Made by a program: the position numbers and the translations under genes. Of a stretch of DNA of 60,000 nucleotides, positions 48,557 to 60,000 are shown piece after piece. The notes below the pieces were generated by a model, which saw only the letters and a program-made list of their open reading frames with translations, was not told the DNA's origin and made no database searches. The DNA is taken from contig NC_134031.1 of NCBI RefSeq assembly GCF_964204645.1, forward strand, positions 16,367,307 through 16,427,306, given 5' to 3'. How positions within the stretch are numbered: position 1 is the first letter of the stretch; every line of letters starts with the position of its first letter. The stretch is from Tubulanus polymorphus (lineage: Eukaryota > Nemertea > Palaeonemertea > Tubulaniformes > Tubulanidae).

Positions 48557-50404
48557 GACAAAGTTACCCTTGTGCACCCTGAAACTGTATTGTATTGAAC
48601 AGCAGACGAGATATGAAATTCATCAGTTCATCCCAATACCATCAAAATGCCGTTGCATTTGAAAAAAAACGCGACCTTTTTCATCTCATAGCGTGTAGTG
48701 TTTTTCCTTGCTTTTTCATGCGATGTATCGTGAACTTCTCTTCTGGATGTTATTTAGATCGATGTTGTGTTGATTGTAAGCCGCGTCCGTGTATACATAT
48801 ATCGTCATTCGATATTTGCATTATTTAACACAAGCCGTTGCTGGTCGTCGTCGAGGCGATCTCTGGTAGAGATCGTGCCAGTATATTACGCTATCAACAG
48901 AAGACGTTAAGCGGAGTAATAATCGATCAGCGACTGAAATTTATACGCGCAGCACCGCGTGATAACCGGTGAAAAAGTCCGTCTGCTAGAGACAAGATAC
49001 GGCCATCCGTCCTTCCGCAAAGGGATTGAACCTAATATCATCGGCGACTTCGAAATCGGAAAGCGATTGAAGCACCGACGGTTCTTGTCACCTGCTTCGA
49101 GTGTTATCCATATGCTGGAATTTTAAAGGGGCTGCATTCATTGTTAGGCCTATGACATAGTGGATGCTAAAGTAGCAAGGCTTTCGATCCCCCAAAAAAT
49201 ACCAATTAAGCTCATTTTTTGCGTAATCTTCTATTTTTCACATCATATCAATATATTTTACGCGATAATCAGCATTGATAGAATATTGACATCCACTTAG
49301 GTAGAGGCAGAAGGGTGGCTGATTTTCAGAGGGGTCAATATGAAAATGAATGAGTCGGCCGCTCCTCCGAAACCTGTTGTCTTAAACACCGGCTTCGGGG
49401 CAAGCTAGAAGTGGTTGAATCGGACGCAGATTACGACGATCACCTGTTACGACCTCTGTTTTCGCGGGCTGTATCGAAACGCTATCGTGCGGGAACGCGG
49501 ACGGTCGACGACGATAAATATTGTAGCCGTCGTCGTCGCCGCGCGCGTTCATACCGAGCTGCGGCAATAATATTATTGGATCACCGCGGTAATGGGTTAT
49601 ATGCTGAATATCTTAAGTGATCAATTCGCGTCGACTGTTTGCTTGTCATAACGTACGATTTATTCCGAATATAATTCGCGCCCGTCGTCGTTGATTTACG
49701 CGCTTTTTCGCCTCGCGACGTCTTGAGTATTATCATTATTATTATTATTATGATTATGATTATTATTATTATCGTCGTCCGATGATATCGGCGTATTTGC
49801 TTCGTAATGATATCGCGTATCCTGTAATCATCGATGTGATTTACGGACCGAACCTAACGCCGCGCCGTAATCGCTGCGGTCATCTACATATTTTTCCGGC
49901 CGCGAGGACGTGTATTTATGCTCTCGTAAGGTACCGTCTTAAACGAGTAACGCGGCGGTTATTATGGCCGCCGAATCCAGTCCAACGATCTCGGCCAATT
50001 GTCGATTACCCGACTCGATATGAATAAAAAGGGTGCCGTTAAGAAAAATATGACGCATCGTCGAAAACTATTTCCATAACGAAATGGATGCTTGCGAATT
50101 GACGTCTTAAGACGATGTTTTATGATGGTTAGATGACTCTCTTGCAACAAGCCATAACTTCATGACCGCATGAAAAAAAAAATTTCCCGGAACAGAAACG
50201 TCTTTGATCTCTCATCCCTGATCGTTCCCGTAAGATTTCCGGGACTATAATTGAAGGAATGATATGGGGGGGATATGAGATGCAGCATATTCTATCCGAG
50301 CTTTTGTTTGTATGCGCGCAGTTTGCGCGACTCTGGTTTGATTGGTTGTCGGAGATAATTTGCTTAATTTCCTGTCGACTGATTGCTCATAGAGAACGAT
50401 GCCA

Positions 50405-50610
50405 TCATCGGAGTGCTCCATCGTCGTGCAGCCGATCGGCGGAGTGCTCCATCGTCAGCTCCGTTTATGTATGTGTGTGTGTGTCGTCGTGCAGCCTATC
50501 GTCGGAGTGCTCCATCATCGTGCAGCTGATTGTCGGAGTGCTCCATCGTCGTGCAGCCGATCTTCGGAGTGCTCCATCGTCGAGCAGCCGATCGTCGGAG
50601 TGCTCCATCG
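50405..50610. repeat. 31-bp minisatellite, about 6 units
   Basis: The unit TCGGAGTGCTCCATCGTCGT then GCAGCCGATC recurs with period 31, split once by a (GT)n insertion near 50470. Open frames across it are by-products. Confidence 0.9.
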
Positions 50611-51204
50611 TCTGCTCTGTGTGTGTGTGTGTGGATACCCCACCGACAATCTACTTATCCAGTTTGGTGCCGCGTTGAAAAGGTTTAATTTTCCCGCGAC
50701 GAGACATCGACGCGACGATCGCGTGAGCGTTTGACGATCACGAATCCGCGCTTCGCGGCGACAGCTTTGTAACGGTAATCGCGGTATCCTCTTATTCTCG
50801 CACCGCGTTGTGTAAATTTACATCGGGGATGTTTAATTCAGACGGTCGTCGAGTAGATCGACGACTCTGTCACCGCGTCCGCGCTGTCGTTGTCGTTATT
50901 ATTATTACCGCTGATAAGTTCGCGGTGGTAAAAGGCGACCAATCGATGGTCGAAATGATACGTAAACATTGAACGGGCGATGGTATCTCGTCGGTGAATG
51001 GAGTCGTCTCGTGTCCGATTCGTGCCTCTTCTCTTGTCATCTCGGAACGCCGAACAAATACTATTCATCACAGATATCGGAGATATTTTCGTACACGCCA
51101 CCATTCACCATGGTTCAAACGATATCCTCGAGTACGTGAAAGACCGATGAATTATTATGGAGATAATCGATACCAAATACTTTGGACCTGGATCCACAGT
51201 TCCG

Positions 51205-51495
51205 ATGGGGTGGAGCCTGGAAAACCTGGACAAATCAGGGAATCAGAAAAATCTTTAGAAAAAAAATCTGGGAAATTTGACAAATTTTGGGGGCAAAACT
51301 TAGGCATGCTATTGACAGTGTGTTTCTTTTTCAATACGTGATTTGTGAATTATGAATAACTTGTAATATCTTTGATTGAGAAATTTCTCCATTCACCTAC
51401 CACAGATTCATTCAGAGAATTTCATGAGCATAAATTAGGGAAATATAAGAAATACAAATTAGGAATTTGTAAATGAGCAGAAAATGGCCACCCTG
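51205..51495. mobile_element. MITE, CAGGGTGGCCAC-type, eroded copy 3
   Basis: GGGGTGGAGCCTGGAAAACC at the left and AATGGCCACCCTG at the right, with internal TCAGGGAATCAG. Resembles 38162-38412 in layout but is diverged. Confidence 0.45.
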
Positions 51496-52250
51496 TTTGA
51501 GGTTAGATTTGACGAAAAAATGGACCAATTTAAACTACTAAAACAGCTAATTTCTACAGCAGTGGAACTTGATCCTGGTCATCGAAACAAAAAAAAATGT
51601 TCAACATCCCTTCCCCCATCATTGTGCGATAGTCTATCGCCGTCGTCGCGGTGTACGTAGGAGAACGCTGTCACTCGGATGATGAGTCATCCATGTTTTA
51701 TTGTAATAGCCCGTTATTGATATGAACACTCGGCGCATGAATATTTGATAGTAAATGAAAACTAATACGGCAGTTTTCGCTGAAAGAACCAAATGGGCTA
51801 ATCGCTTTTTAAAGCCATCAATTCAATTACCTTCCCATCAATGCGGTCGTTGTCTTTTGTCATAATGAAATATCGGCTTCGCGCACGCGCGCTGAATATG
51901 CTCCAAATAGCCACTGAAGAGAGAGCCAGCGCAAAGTCAATCGGCGTTTATGCCGTAAATTGTGAAAGTAATCCTCCAAATGGACGGACGATCGTTTTCC
52001 TTGAGGAATTTGTTATTTTATGATCAGTCGAATTTGCGAATACTTCGCAACTAGTCGCGATGGCGGCCAACTTTACTTGATGAAAATTCTCGAAAAAAAT
52101 CTCATAAGCTCGCGGATAAGTTTTGAATCAGTATTTAGGTTTATGTTTGGTTCGACTTTATTCTAGATGCATAGCTAGCAAGTGTTCCTGATTTTCGGTA
52201 TTTGTTACTATTCTATAATGAGAAATAAAGATTTGATCTGTTTGATGCGT

Positions 52251-52362
52251 ACAGAAATATGAAAGATATTACTGATGGTCTTACTGTTGATTACTGATTA
52301 ATTTGAACAGAAATATAAAAGATGTTACTGAGGGTCTTGCTATCGATTACTGATTAATTTGA
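52251..52362. repeat. 56-bp tandem doublet
   Basis: ACAGAAATAT(G/A)AAAGAT...GATTACTGATTAATTTGA occurs at 52251 and 52307. Confidence 0.9.
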
Positions 52363-52939
52363 ATGATTTCTTTCATATTTCAATGAAATGTTATTGAAAA
52401 AAATTCAATTTATTACTGATAGCATTTTTCAGAGGTTGACAGCCCTGTTGATGCGGTATCAGCGATTATGCTATGGCCTCGTATGTTGTCGAGACCCGTC
52501 GTCACTTCCCCGAGATGTCGGCGATATAAACCCGACGACGAACGAAGCCCCTTTAAGCGGTACACGATCTCTGCCGTATAATCAGCGTCGAAGAGGGTTA
52601 TATCGAACTCGAGTCGAGTTCGGCGCCGGCGCTGATCGCATATTGCCAGTTGTCAATTTAGATCGCTTTGAATCAACACGAGTGAACGCGGAATCGCGTC
52701 CAGGCCAATGCAATATGACCGCTCGGGTCAGTTCGGCCGCCGCGAAAGGGCATCGGGCAACTGCGTGTATGATGCGATTACTAGTGTAACGCTCGTATAA
52801 ATGTCACAGGATATTGAGTTTTCTCCGTCGTTAATCATTCGCGTGTAAAACGCTCGATAGCTTCGATGAATCGAAACGCGATTCTGTCATTCGTTTTTTA
52901 ATGTTCATTCGTCATGAATCCTCGGCGAATCTGAGTTCT

Positions 52940-53510
52940 TGAATCCGCAGTCAATGAATGTTACCAGGACCCGGTTCATGAATCCACAGTCAGTGAGTGG
53001 AACCAGCTCATGAATCCACAGTGGTGGAGCCCAGTTCATGAATCCACAGTCAGTGAGTGGAACCTGGACCCAGCTCCTGAATCTACAGTCAGTTAAGCCA
53101 AGTTGCTGAATCCAGTCAGCTGATGGAGCCCAGTTGCTGAATCCACTGTCAGTGAGTGGACCCAGGTTGATTCCATAGTCAGACGGTGAAGCCCATTTGC
53201 TGAATCCACAGTCAATGAATGGAATCAGGTTGCTGAATCCACAGTCAATGAATGGAATCAGGTTGCTGAATCCACAGTCAGTGAGTGGAACCAGGTTGCT
53301 GAATCCACAAACAGTGAGTGGAATCAGGTCGCTGAATCCACAGTCAATGAATGGAATCAGGTTGCTGAATCCACAGTCAATGAGTGGAACCAGGTTGCTC
53401 AATCCCAGTTGGAGCCCAGTTGCTGAATTCACAGTCAGTCGGTGGAGCTCAGTTGCTGAATTCACAGTCAGTCGGTGGAGCCCAGTTGCTGAATCCACTA
53501 TCAGTGAGAC
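52940..53510. repeat. 33-bp minisatellite, about 17 variable units
   Basis: The unit TTGCTGAATCCACAGTCA(A/G)T(G) with GAATGGAATCAGG-like parts has period 33 in its clean part (53205-53400). As 33 is divisible by three, frames stay open on both strands (114 and 197 codons) as 11-residue repeats. There is no splice context or homology, so it is treated as noncoding. Confidence 0.92.
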
Positions 53511-54988
53511 ACCAGGTTTTTTCCTGTCACTAATTGATTAGTGTGGATATGATCAGGATAGTTCAGCTTAAGTGTATGTGATAAGACACATTTCGTGTCA
53601 CCCTTCAATGGTCAGATTGAGTGAATGACTGGTTAGATAAATGATGACTCAACTGTATCATTGTATCATCCACACTCATTCCGTGACTCCATTTTCTGCC
53701 CATGAAAAAAATAACCAGTCGTCTATTCGGGCATATTAAGCTTCAACGTTGCTTTATTTTCTTAATTTGTCACATTGTCCTCATTCCAAGAATTATGCTT
53801 AGCATCTTTTTTACGATTCTAGATTTCTAGGTTGCTAGGTTGATGGCCGAAGTATTTCCAAGTTTCACTGGAAATAGACCATTATAAAGGGATTCTCTTA
53901 TTGATCAGAAAAGGCGGAAATTTGCCGAATTCTTTGTACTGGTAGAGATGCATTGAAGCCGAAATTGAAGTGCGGCTTTATCACGCCTGACGTCCCTTTA
54001 ACTTATACACCACACGATTTGATGTTCACTAAATTGTCACATTTATGGGAATTTAGCATGTTGATTATGGCGCCAATCAAATCGCGGATCGGAATTAACT
54101 GCTGAGCTGGAATGTCGCTATGGCAACAATATTCCGATTGGCGCCGATGCATAAAGGAGAAATAGATGTCGTTTGATTGCCGAGCGAGAGAGAGAGAGAG
54201 AGAGAGAGAGAAGAGAGGAGACTCGGTAGATAAAAGGAAATGGCTTTTGAAAGAATAACATCATTGCGGCCCGTTTTAAGAGTGGATTAGGTGGCCGTAT
54301 ATCTCGGGCTGCAGTTCGTCGATTTCAGAACGATATTCATTCCGTTTCCAATGACTAACGTGGCTTTGATTCGGTTGAAATTTTCGTCGGTTAGGAAAAA
54401 AAGGAATTGAAAGAAGAACTGTACGGGTTGTCGTCGGAGATGTTATTTTAGTTTGTCGTGATTTATGTCTAGTGCGAAAGGTATTTTTTCCCTCGCGCTT
54501 TCCGTTGAAGGTTTTCACCGACCGTACGCTAGCGACACCTACATCGTAATACGGAACTAAAACACTAGCAGTCTAAATCTGTTGACAGACTCGAAGGCGT
54601 TTTGAGCACAAAAAAAATTTACAAGGAAATATGATCAGCTCTTTCATAGGCAACGGCGATATACATATTTTTTCAAAAAAAATGAAAAAAGAAACCGCCG
54701 ATCAGAAATACCGATTTAATGGATTCTCTCGGCGAGCGAAAACCTTTCATGTGTATTTTATTCGCTTCGAGATAAAATGCGTCGAAAATTGAATTTCGTC
54801 GTCGGCTAATATTTCAATTTAATGATTTCCGATCAAGCGAACCGTCGACTAATTTCATTCCACCGGCGATGCGAGGTGGCCCCACGCTCTTTCAATACAG
54901 ACGTTTTCTAATAATTCTGTTTTTCTTCTTTTTTTTCCAATTCAACCGCTGAAATCAGTTTTCATCTTCTGAATTTATAGATTCACTA

Positions 54989-54993
<5 letters not shown>

Positions 54994-55072
<79 letters not shown>
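54994..55072. repeat. (TA)n microsatellite
   Basis: About 78 bp of TA dinucleotides. Confidence 0.97.
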
Positions 55073-55075
<3 letters not shown>

Positions 55076-58000
55076 GTTATAGATTCTTTCTTATCAGTTT
55101 ATGATTTTCATCGGTATTTATACCCCTCGCGTTCTCGACCTCGCTGCTCGATTTATGCTTCTTTGATTTACGTCGTTCCAAGATGCTTCAGAAAATATTC
55201 ATTGACCGCGCGGATGAAAGTTGCCGTTTTAAAAAAGGAGCACTGTTCGCGTATCCTCTGGTTGGCAGCGGCAGTGTGAGTAAGCTCGGTCAGTTTCAGA
55301 TGGCAGTACCCATGAAACAGTCAATCAAGAGCTCCAATGGTTGAAATTGGACTTTCCCTAATATCCCTTGTCAGTTAACTTATTTGGACCGACATTTTGA
55401 TCATACATATATATCCATTCTTGCAGTCAAAAATAATTTTTTTCAAATTCTAAAGTTGGTATTTTCGTCAAAATTAGAATCTTTGAAGGATATAAAGGGT
55501 ACAGTTAGTCTAGTGACTCAGTAAAGCTTGTACGCATAACATGGTCTCTTTTAGGGCAGGTACGGCTAAAAACAGTATCATGTTCTGACTCCGTCTACAA
55601 ACGTTGCATTTAAATGTCAAAATTTGTTTTCATTGATCTTTCCTTAAACGCTTTCAGATATTTAAAATCATGTTCGCTAACTTATATTACCGGTGTTCGC
55701 CGTTAATGCTTCTGTCTTTTTGATCGTGGGTTGATGTTCGTTGGGCGTTTCATTCGAAATATCAATTCATACGCAGAAGAAGCCGTAAAAATGAGATGTT
55801 TGATCTTTTAAACGTCGTTCATTAATCGGGCTTCTGTAGTCGAAACATCTATAAACTACCTTACACTGTAGTCGAGGGTTTGAAATATCTAAGATAAGAT
55901 TGATGAAGAATTAACGTCTGCCTCGTGGCAAATCAGTGACTGTTTAAAAAAAAGTTCTTACATTTTTATCGTTTGCTTCTATTGGTACATGGGCTTCAGT
56001 AAGACCCTTATTCTTGTACCGTCCGTCTGTGTGTATGTTGTGAAGCTACTTAGCTTCGTTAATGGAATGATCTTTGATTAAACTTGGGTACATTGTTATT
56101 ACAGGGGTCTAGTTATGCCGTGCGAAGAGTGGGCCCAGTGCGCCACCTAGTAGCAGAACTAGGCATTAAAAACTAGTTTTTCAGTTACATGACCTTGAAG
56201 ATGACCTCATAACTGAGGAACTGGGTGGAAATTCAAAAAGTTGTCTTGACAATATTAAGGTAACGGCCCTCCAAACCGCAATGGAAACTAACGCATGGTA
56301 ATTCCTGAGTTCGAGCCAACCGCTGTCACCTATGGTTTGTTCCTGTATATTTCCCACTTGCTACAATATGAACTGTTTTATCAGGAATATGAAATATGGA
56401 TTCCGAATTTTCAATGTCAAATTCATCTTTTCACGAGTCCGTTATTATTGACGTTTTAAAGTGGCAATACCGGTAGTCGCCCGTATGAAGTGGACATTTT
56501 AAAGAAAAATCTTAATGAATTTCCCATCCCTTTATCATCATCGCGTTGCTGTCAACACGTTTCGTAATTATTTGTTTTTGCCCGTGTCCTCGGTAACCCA
56601 CCTCACATACAGAATCGCAGCCCGCGATAGTATGTTTATGCGTTCATTATTTTAACATCCCGGCCGCAATAAGCCGTGTCGTTAATAATGTCGGGTTCGG
56701 ATATAAAACGCTCGTTGGCCAGACTTGAAAATTGTGTTTTCATTGCCGCGGCTGTGAAACCCTGCAACTCATTCGGATGTCGTTGTTTATGGCCAGGTAT
56801 TAACCCGTGAGGGATCAATTTTGTTGTCTGGTCGGATGCCTTCATATTTCTCTGGCTAGTGAATGTGGCCATTTGGTACTTAACTGTGTCTGCATTTTTT
56901 CCTATACTATGCGGGTAAAGCAGATGATGTTGGAATTTGTATGAGAATTGCTCCATATATCAATCTACCATCATTTCATCTATAGCCGCAATCATACGGA
57001 GAAGATTTGGCCCGGGCCAAGTTGGCCAAATTTGTGGCTATTTAAAGAGCGCGTTCTCATCAGGAGCGGACCCAGGCTGGGAGAAAAGGGGTTCAGCTTA
57101 TATGACAAGTGCACTTATTACTCGTGGAAGGCTTCCTGGTGAGCATTGCAGGCGCAATTCCCATGCAGGAGGATCTGGAGGTCTTTTGGAAAATTTAGGT
57201 AGATTTTCATGCAATTTTAGTGCATATTACTGCTTTAAGAAGTACTGAGTGGACTATTGTCATAGATCAGTGTCAGGTGGAATTGTTCACCTGTGATTTT
57301 CAAAAAGGCACTTTGTCAGAAAAGGGGTTTCGGACCCCAAACCCCTAAAAACGCTTGTGTGATAGCGGCTTATGTTGTTTTCACTCTTAATCTTGTTCTT
57401 TCTCATCCCAGACCTTTGAAAACCCTGTCGACCGACCCGCGGTGTTTATACCCGGTCCCTCGGTTATAATAATCATCCGTTTGAAGTTTTTCCGAGAGAA
57501 TCAACGCGTTTATAAGAATGTCTGAGATATCTAAATCAACTTGCAGCAAATTTCGTTCTTTGATCGCGATGTATTAAAACTTAAACTGAACACTCGTACG
57601 ACTTTGTACCTATTACGAACGTGATTTCTACTCGGGGCGAAACATACGAGCAACTATTTCCGACGAAAATGTTTTCCTACTGTAGACTGGATGTTATGTT
57701 AAAGGACTACTGCAGACTTTAAAAAGAAAAAAGGAGATTTTTTTTCTAGTAACGAACTACTTACGTTGTGTATTCTACGAAGTTAGTGGTGAAAATTTAA
57801 GTAAGTGGTGAGGATTTCAGAATATTCCGAGTACGGTAGAGTATAGCCCCGGTACACTCCGACGTGAAGAATATATTTTAAGTTTAAAAGCCACTCTATA
57901 ATTACAGAAATGAATTCTATCAATCGAGAATTAAAATCAAATACATGATATTTCGCACTTACACTAGAGATAGATCATTGTCAATCTAATGAATTCGGTT

Positions 58001-59814
58001 TGTAATGGGTTTCAAACTTATTCGCAGTATGAATTCAATCGCGGTCACACTTGAACTTGTACCATATCACCTACAGAATTAACGAACATGTTTGCTGCTG
58101 GTATAAATTGGCCCTCAATGTCTTGAGTTAATTGTCAACATTTACCGATTGTGTAGTATTTATAAAGGTGCTAATTACCAGTTTAACTTACACCTATTGG
58201 TTTAGATTTCAATCTATTATCCTGTTTAATTCCCCGCTATTACGTAATTCCCTATTTAGACTGAGCCGAAGCCTCTTTCACGAAGCCCCCTCCACTATAT
58301 TTTCAATGGTCAGAGAGAGATGTTGTTTGTAAACCCGCGCGATCCTAGTGGTTTGCAATTAGCACGCCGTACATTTGCTTCGGTCTACGTTGTTGTCAAT
58401 ACGCCAATCTGCTGAACAGATAATGAGATCTGAACAGAGTGTGGCGGCCATGTTGGATTCATAAACATACACAGAACTCACACTGCAGTGTATGCACGCA
58501 CGTCAGCGTATGTGCTGTCCGTTTCGAGCGAAATATCTCGATTCTAAACGTCCGGGAATCGTTAATTCGTGTCACAAATTATCGGATTAAATTCGTCTAT
58601 CGTCGAAAACGTAAGTTGAAGTTCATAATCGTCGTTGTTTTTGGGGAAATCTGCGGATTTCGGTTCGCTCGTATCCCGTCTATGTCGATGTATTGGAAGT
58701 CTTTGTATGCGCGGATACCGTTGAAAACGAGTGATTCACCGTAGTTTACCCGTTCAACGTCGTTTCACTCGTATATTCATCGTTATTCGTATAAGATCCA
58801 TTCGATTTCGGATGAAATTATCGAAAAAATGTAGCGTTTAATGCGAAAAAAGCGCGATTTAAAAACCTGTATGTAGGTCAGCGTCTACAAATCCATAAAG
58901 GGGTTGCCATACTGCACAGACTGGCGGGTTGGGATTGACGGCCTGGCAATTTTTGGCAATATGGGTCATAATTATTGACACGATTTGTTTCGCGGCCCAA
59001 TAACTAGCTTCATTATCGCTTGATTTAAATGCAACCGTGTTAATTAATGGAAGGTAATGAGATTAATCGCTGTGTGTTGTTAAGCACGCTGCTGTGTGTG
59101 TGTGTGACGTTCTGCGCGCATAGCTCACAGATTTAAAGGGGTTGTACGACTATTATAGCGGTTTGGCGTATTATCGCCTACAAAATGGCGGCGCACAGGA
59201 TTATAGGAAAACTTTCAATTTATTGTCGGATATAATTCGATAGCAGATGAGATTTATTTGTGTGTGTGTATATATATCAAGAGACAAGTTCTCTTAATTA
59301 TTTCATTGATATCTATCACTAAAGTCATTCATTTGGTCATTTGAAAGCCTTTAAGGAACTAACTCCTTTTAGATGAGGTGTCTGAAGCATCTCCAGTCCG
59401 GTAGGCTCGTTTTGAATAATCGGAACAATCGGATTTCCCGACGGATTATCGTTTTTGTCAAATTAACGAGTTTCGTCACGTCCCCGATCTCCGAGAGGTT
59501 GAAATCGATCTCGATCTCGTCAGAATCGATTTTACATTTTCGTCCTCGTTGTTCGTTCGCGTTGTTAAGTTCCGCGTATTACATAACTCGCCGATAGATA
59601 TCGATCTGTGTAGATGGCGGCGCGCTGCGAACCCATCACTTATCACGTCTGTTCGCGCTCGATTAATTGTCTTAGAAGAAATTATCTGGGCGTCAATCTG
59701 TTTGTATGTATATCAGTGTTATATACAACAGATCTATACCCAGTACCCAAACGCGCCCGCGGGCTCTCACGCTCGTTTTCACTTTCATCTTCTGATAGCA
59801 TACCTCCCGGTACT

Positions 59815-59820
59815 CATATA

Positions 59821-59863
<43 letters not shown>
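59815..59863. repeat. (TA)n microsatellite
   Basis: About 48 bp of TA dinucleotides; the YIYIYI frames across it are by-products. Confidence 0.97.
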
Positions 59864-59866
<3 letters not shown>

Positions 59867-60000
59867 ATCTAGATGATTATATGGCGGAAGAGGAAATGAA
59901 TGCTGGAAATATCTATGAATGATTTGTTCGTAGTTCTGATTGAATGGAATAAACAACTTTCGTATACTTCCCTGCATGGCATGTGCCCCTTTTCCGGCAA

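Larger units (their letters stand above)
19135..60000 (+). other. RERE: RERE/atrophin-family gene, 5' part (continues beyond window)
   Basis: Gene-level entry. In animals RERE (fly Grunge/Gug) is a nuclear corepressor/coactivator scaffold whose BAH-ELM2-SANT module contacts histone tails and recruits class I histone deacetylases. Nine coding exons with GT-AG introns splice to exactly 1128 nt (376 codons). Exon order, phases and sequence follow the family: the BAH motif [11 protein letters not shown], the ELM2 start [22 protein letters not shown], and the SANT stretch [18 protein letters not shown] proteins share the BAH-ELM2-SANT order, but [23 protein letters not shown] and [15 protein letters not shown] are RERE-type. 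Exon-end phases 1 to 9 are 1, 0, 1, 2, 0, 2, 0, 0, 0. The first visible exon begins at an acceptor, so transcription starts further upstream. The C-terminal half of the protein is outside the window. Seen: exons and motifs. Known: family function. Inferred: orthology. Confidence 0.95.
48177..60000 (+). other. RERE: RERE intron 9 (open at window end)
   Basis: At least 11.8 kb. Contains a MITE (48271-48556), ATT run (49733-49772), 31-bp minisatellite (50405-50610), eroded MITE (51205-51495), 56-bp doublet (52251-52362), 33-bp minisatellite (about 52940-53510), GA run (54189-54212), (TA)n (54994-55072; 59815-59863), a C-rich repeat (about 57055-57360) and a family-HH fragment (about 57905-57980). 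I searched for the SANT third helix and GATA finger and found neither. Confidence 0.8.

Noticed and set aside
52905-53541. 197- and 114-codon repeat-protein frames
   Set aside because: Produced by a 33-bp minisatellite; no splice signals or homology.
56290-56335. Possible tRNA-derived B box (GAGTTCGAGCCAACC)
   Set aside because: No matching A box at the right distance and no cloverleaf; at most a decayed SINE.
48177-60000. Search for exon 10 (SANT third helix, family ELITFYYYWKKT) and GATA finger cysteines
   Set aside because: No acceptor followed by matching phase-0 coding was found in this interval.

Overview
The window is noncompact eukaryotic DNA, and one protein-coding gene can be identified with confidence. 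It lies on the + strand and is the 5' part of an atrophin-family corepressor gene, RERE (called Grunge/Gug in flies). Nine coding exons, each 71-286 nt, are scattered over 29 kb (19236-48176). Introns range from 0.2 kb to more than 11.8 kb. The exons join in frame with no leftover bases to give 376 codons: a low-complexity N-terminus, a BAH domain, an ELM2 domain and the first part of a SANT domain. The gene continues past the right edge. The rest of SANT, the GATA-type zinc finger, the Arg-Glu repeats and the atrophin domain known from the family are not in the window.

Long introns, many unrelated short inverted-repeat elements, AT and triplet microsatellites, and a protein close to animal RERE point to an invertebrate animal. 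I lean towards a lophotrochozoan such as a mollusc, but that is inference; the species cannot be read from the sequence.

Layout. 1-19134: upstream flank and/or first intron(s), with no supportable coding sequence, rich in repeats. The first visible exon begins at an acceptor (19134/19135), so at least one untranslated exon must lie upstream; two GC-richer blocks ending in good donors (8822, 16446) are candidates. 19135-25369: exons 1-3 (N-terminus and the first BAH half). 31803-36663: exons 4-5 (second BAH half, start of ELM2). 39147-42033: exons 6-8 (ELM2 and start of SANT), separated by the shorter introns. 48096-48176: exon 9 (SANT). 48177-60000: intron 9, with two minisatellites and no next exon that I could find.

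The most interesting noncoding content is the repeat load. There are two related TTAA-flanked piggyBac-type MITEs in introns 2 and 3, a MITE nested in another MITE in intron 1, a four-copy dispersed repeat with two copies broken by later insertions, and an inverted-repeat family carrying a hammerhead-ribozyme-like core. Two gene-level points also merit attention: a perfect 12-bp hairpin 40 nt upstream of the SANT exon acceptor in the shortest intron, and a tight cluster of nuclear-receptor-like half-sites (DR1 and DR5 spacing) in intron 4 of a gene whose vertebrate product works with nuclear receptors.
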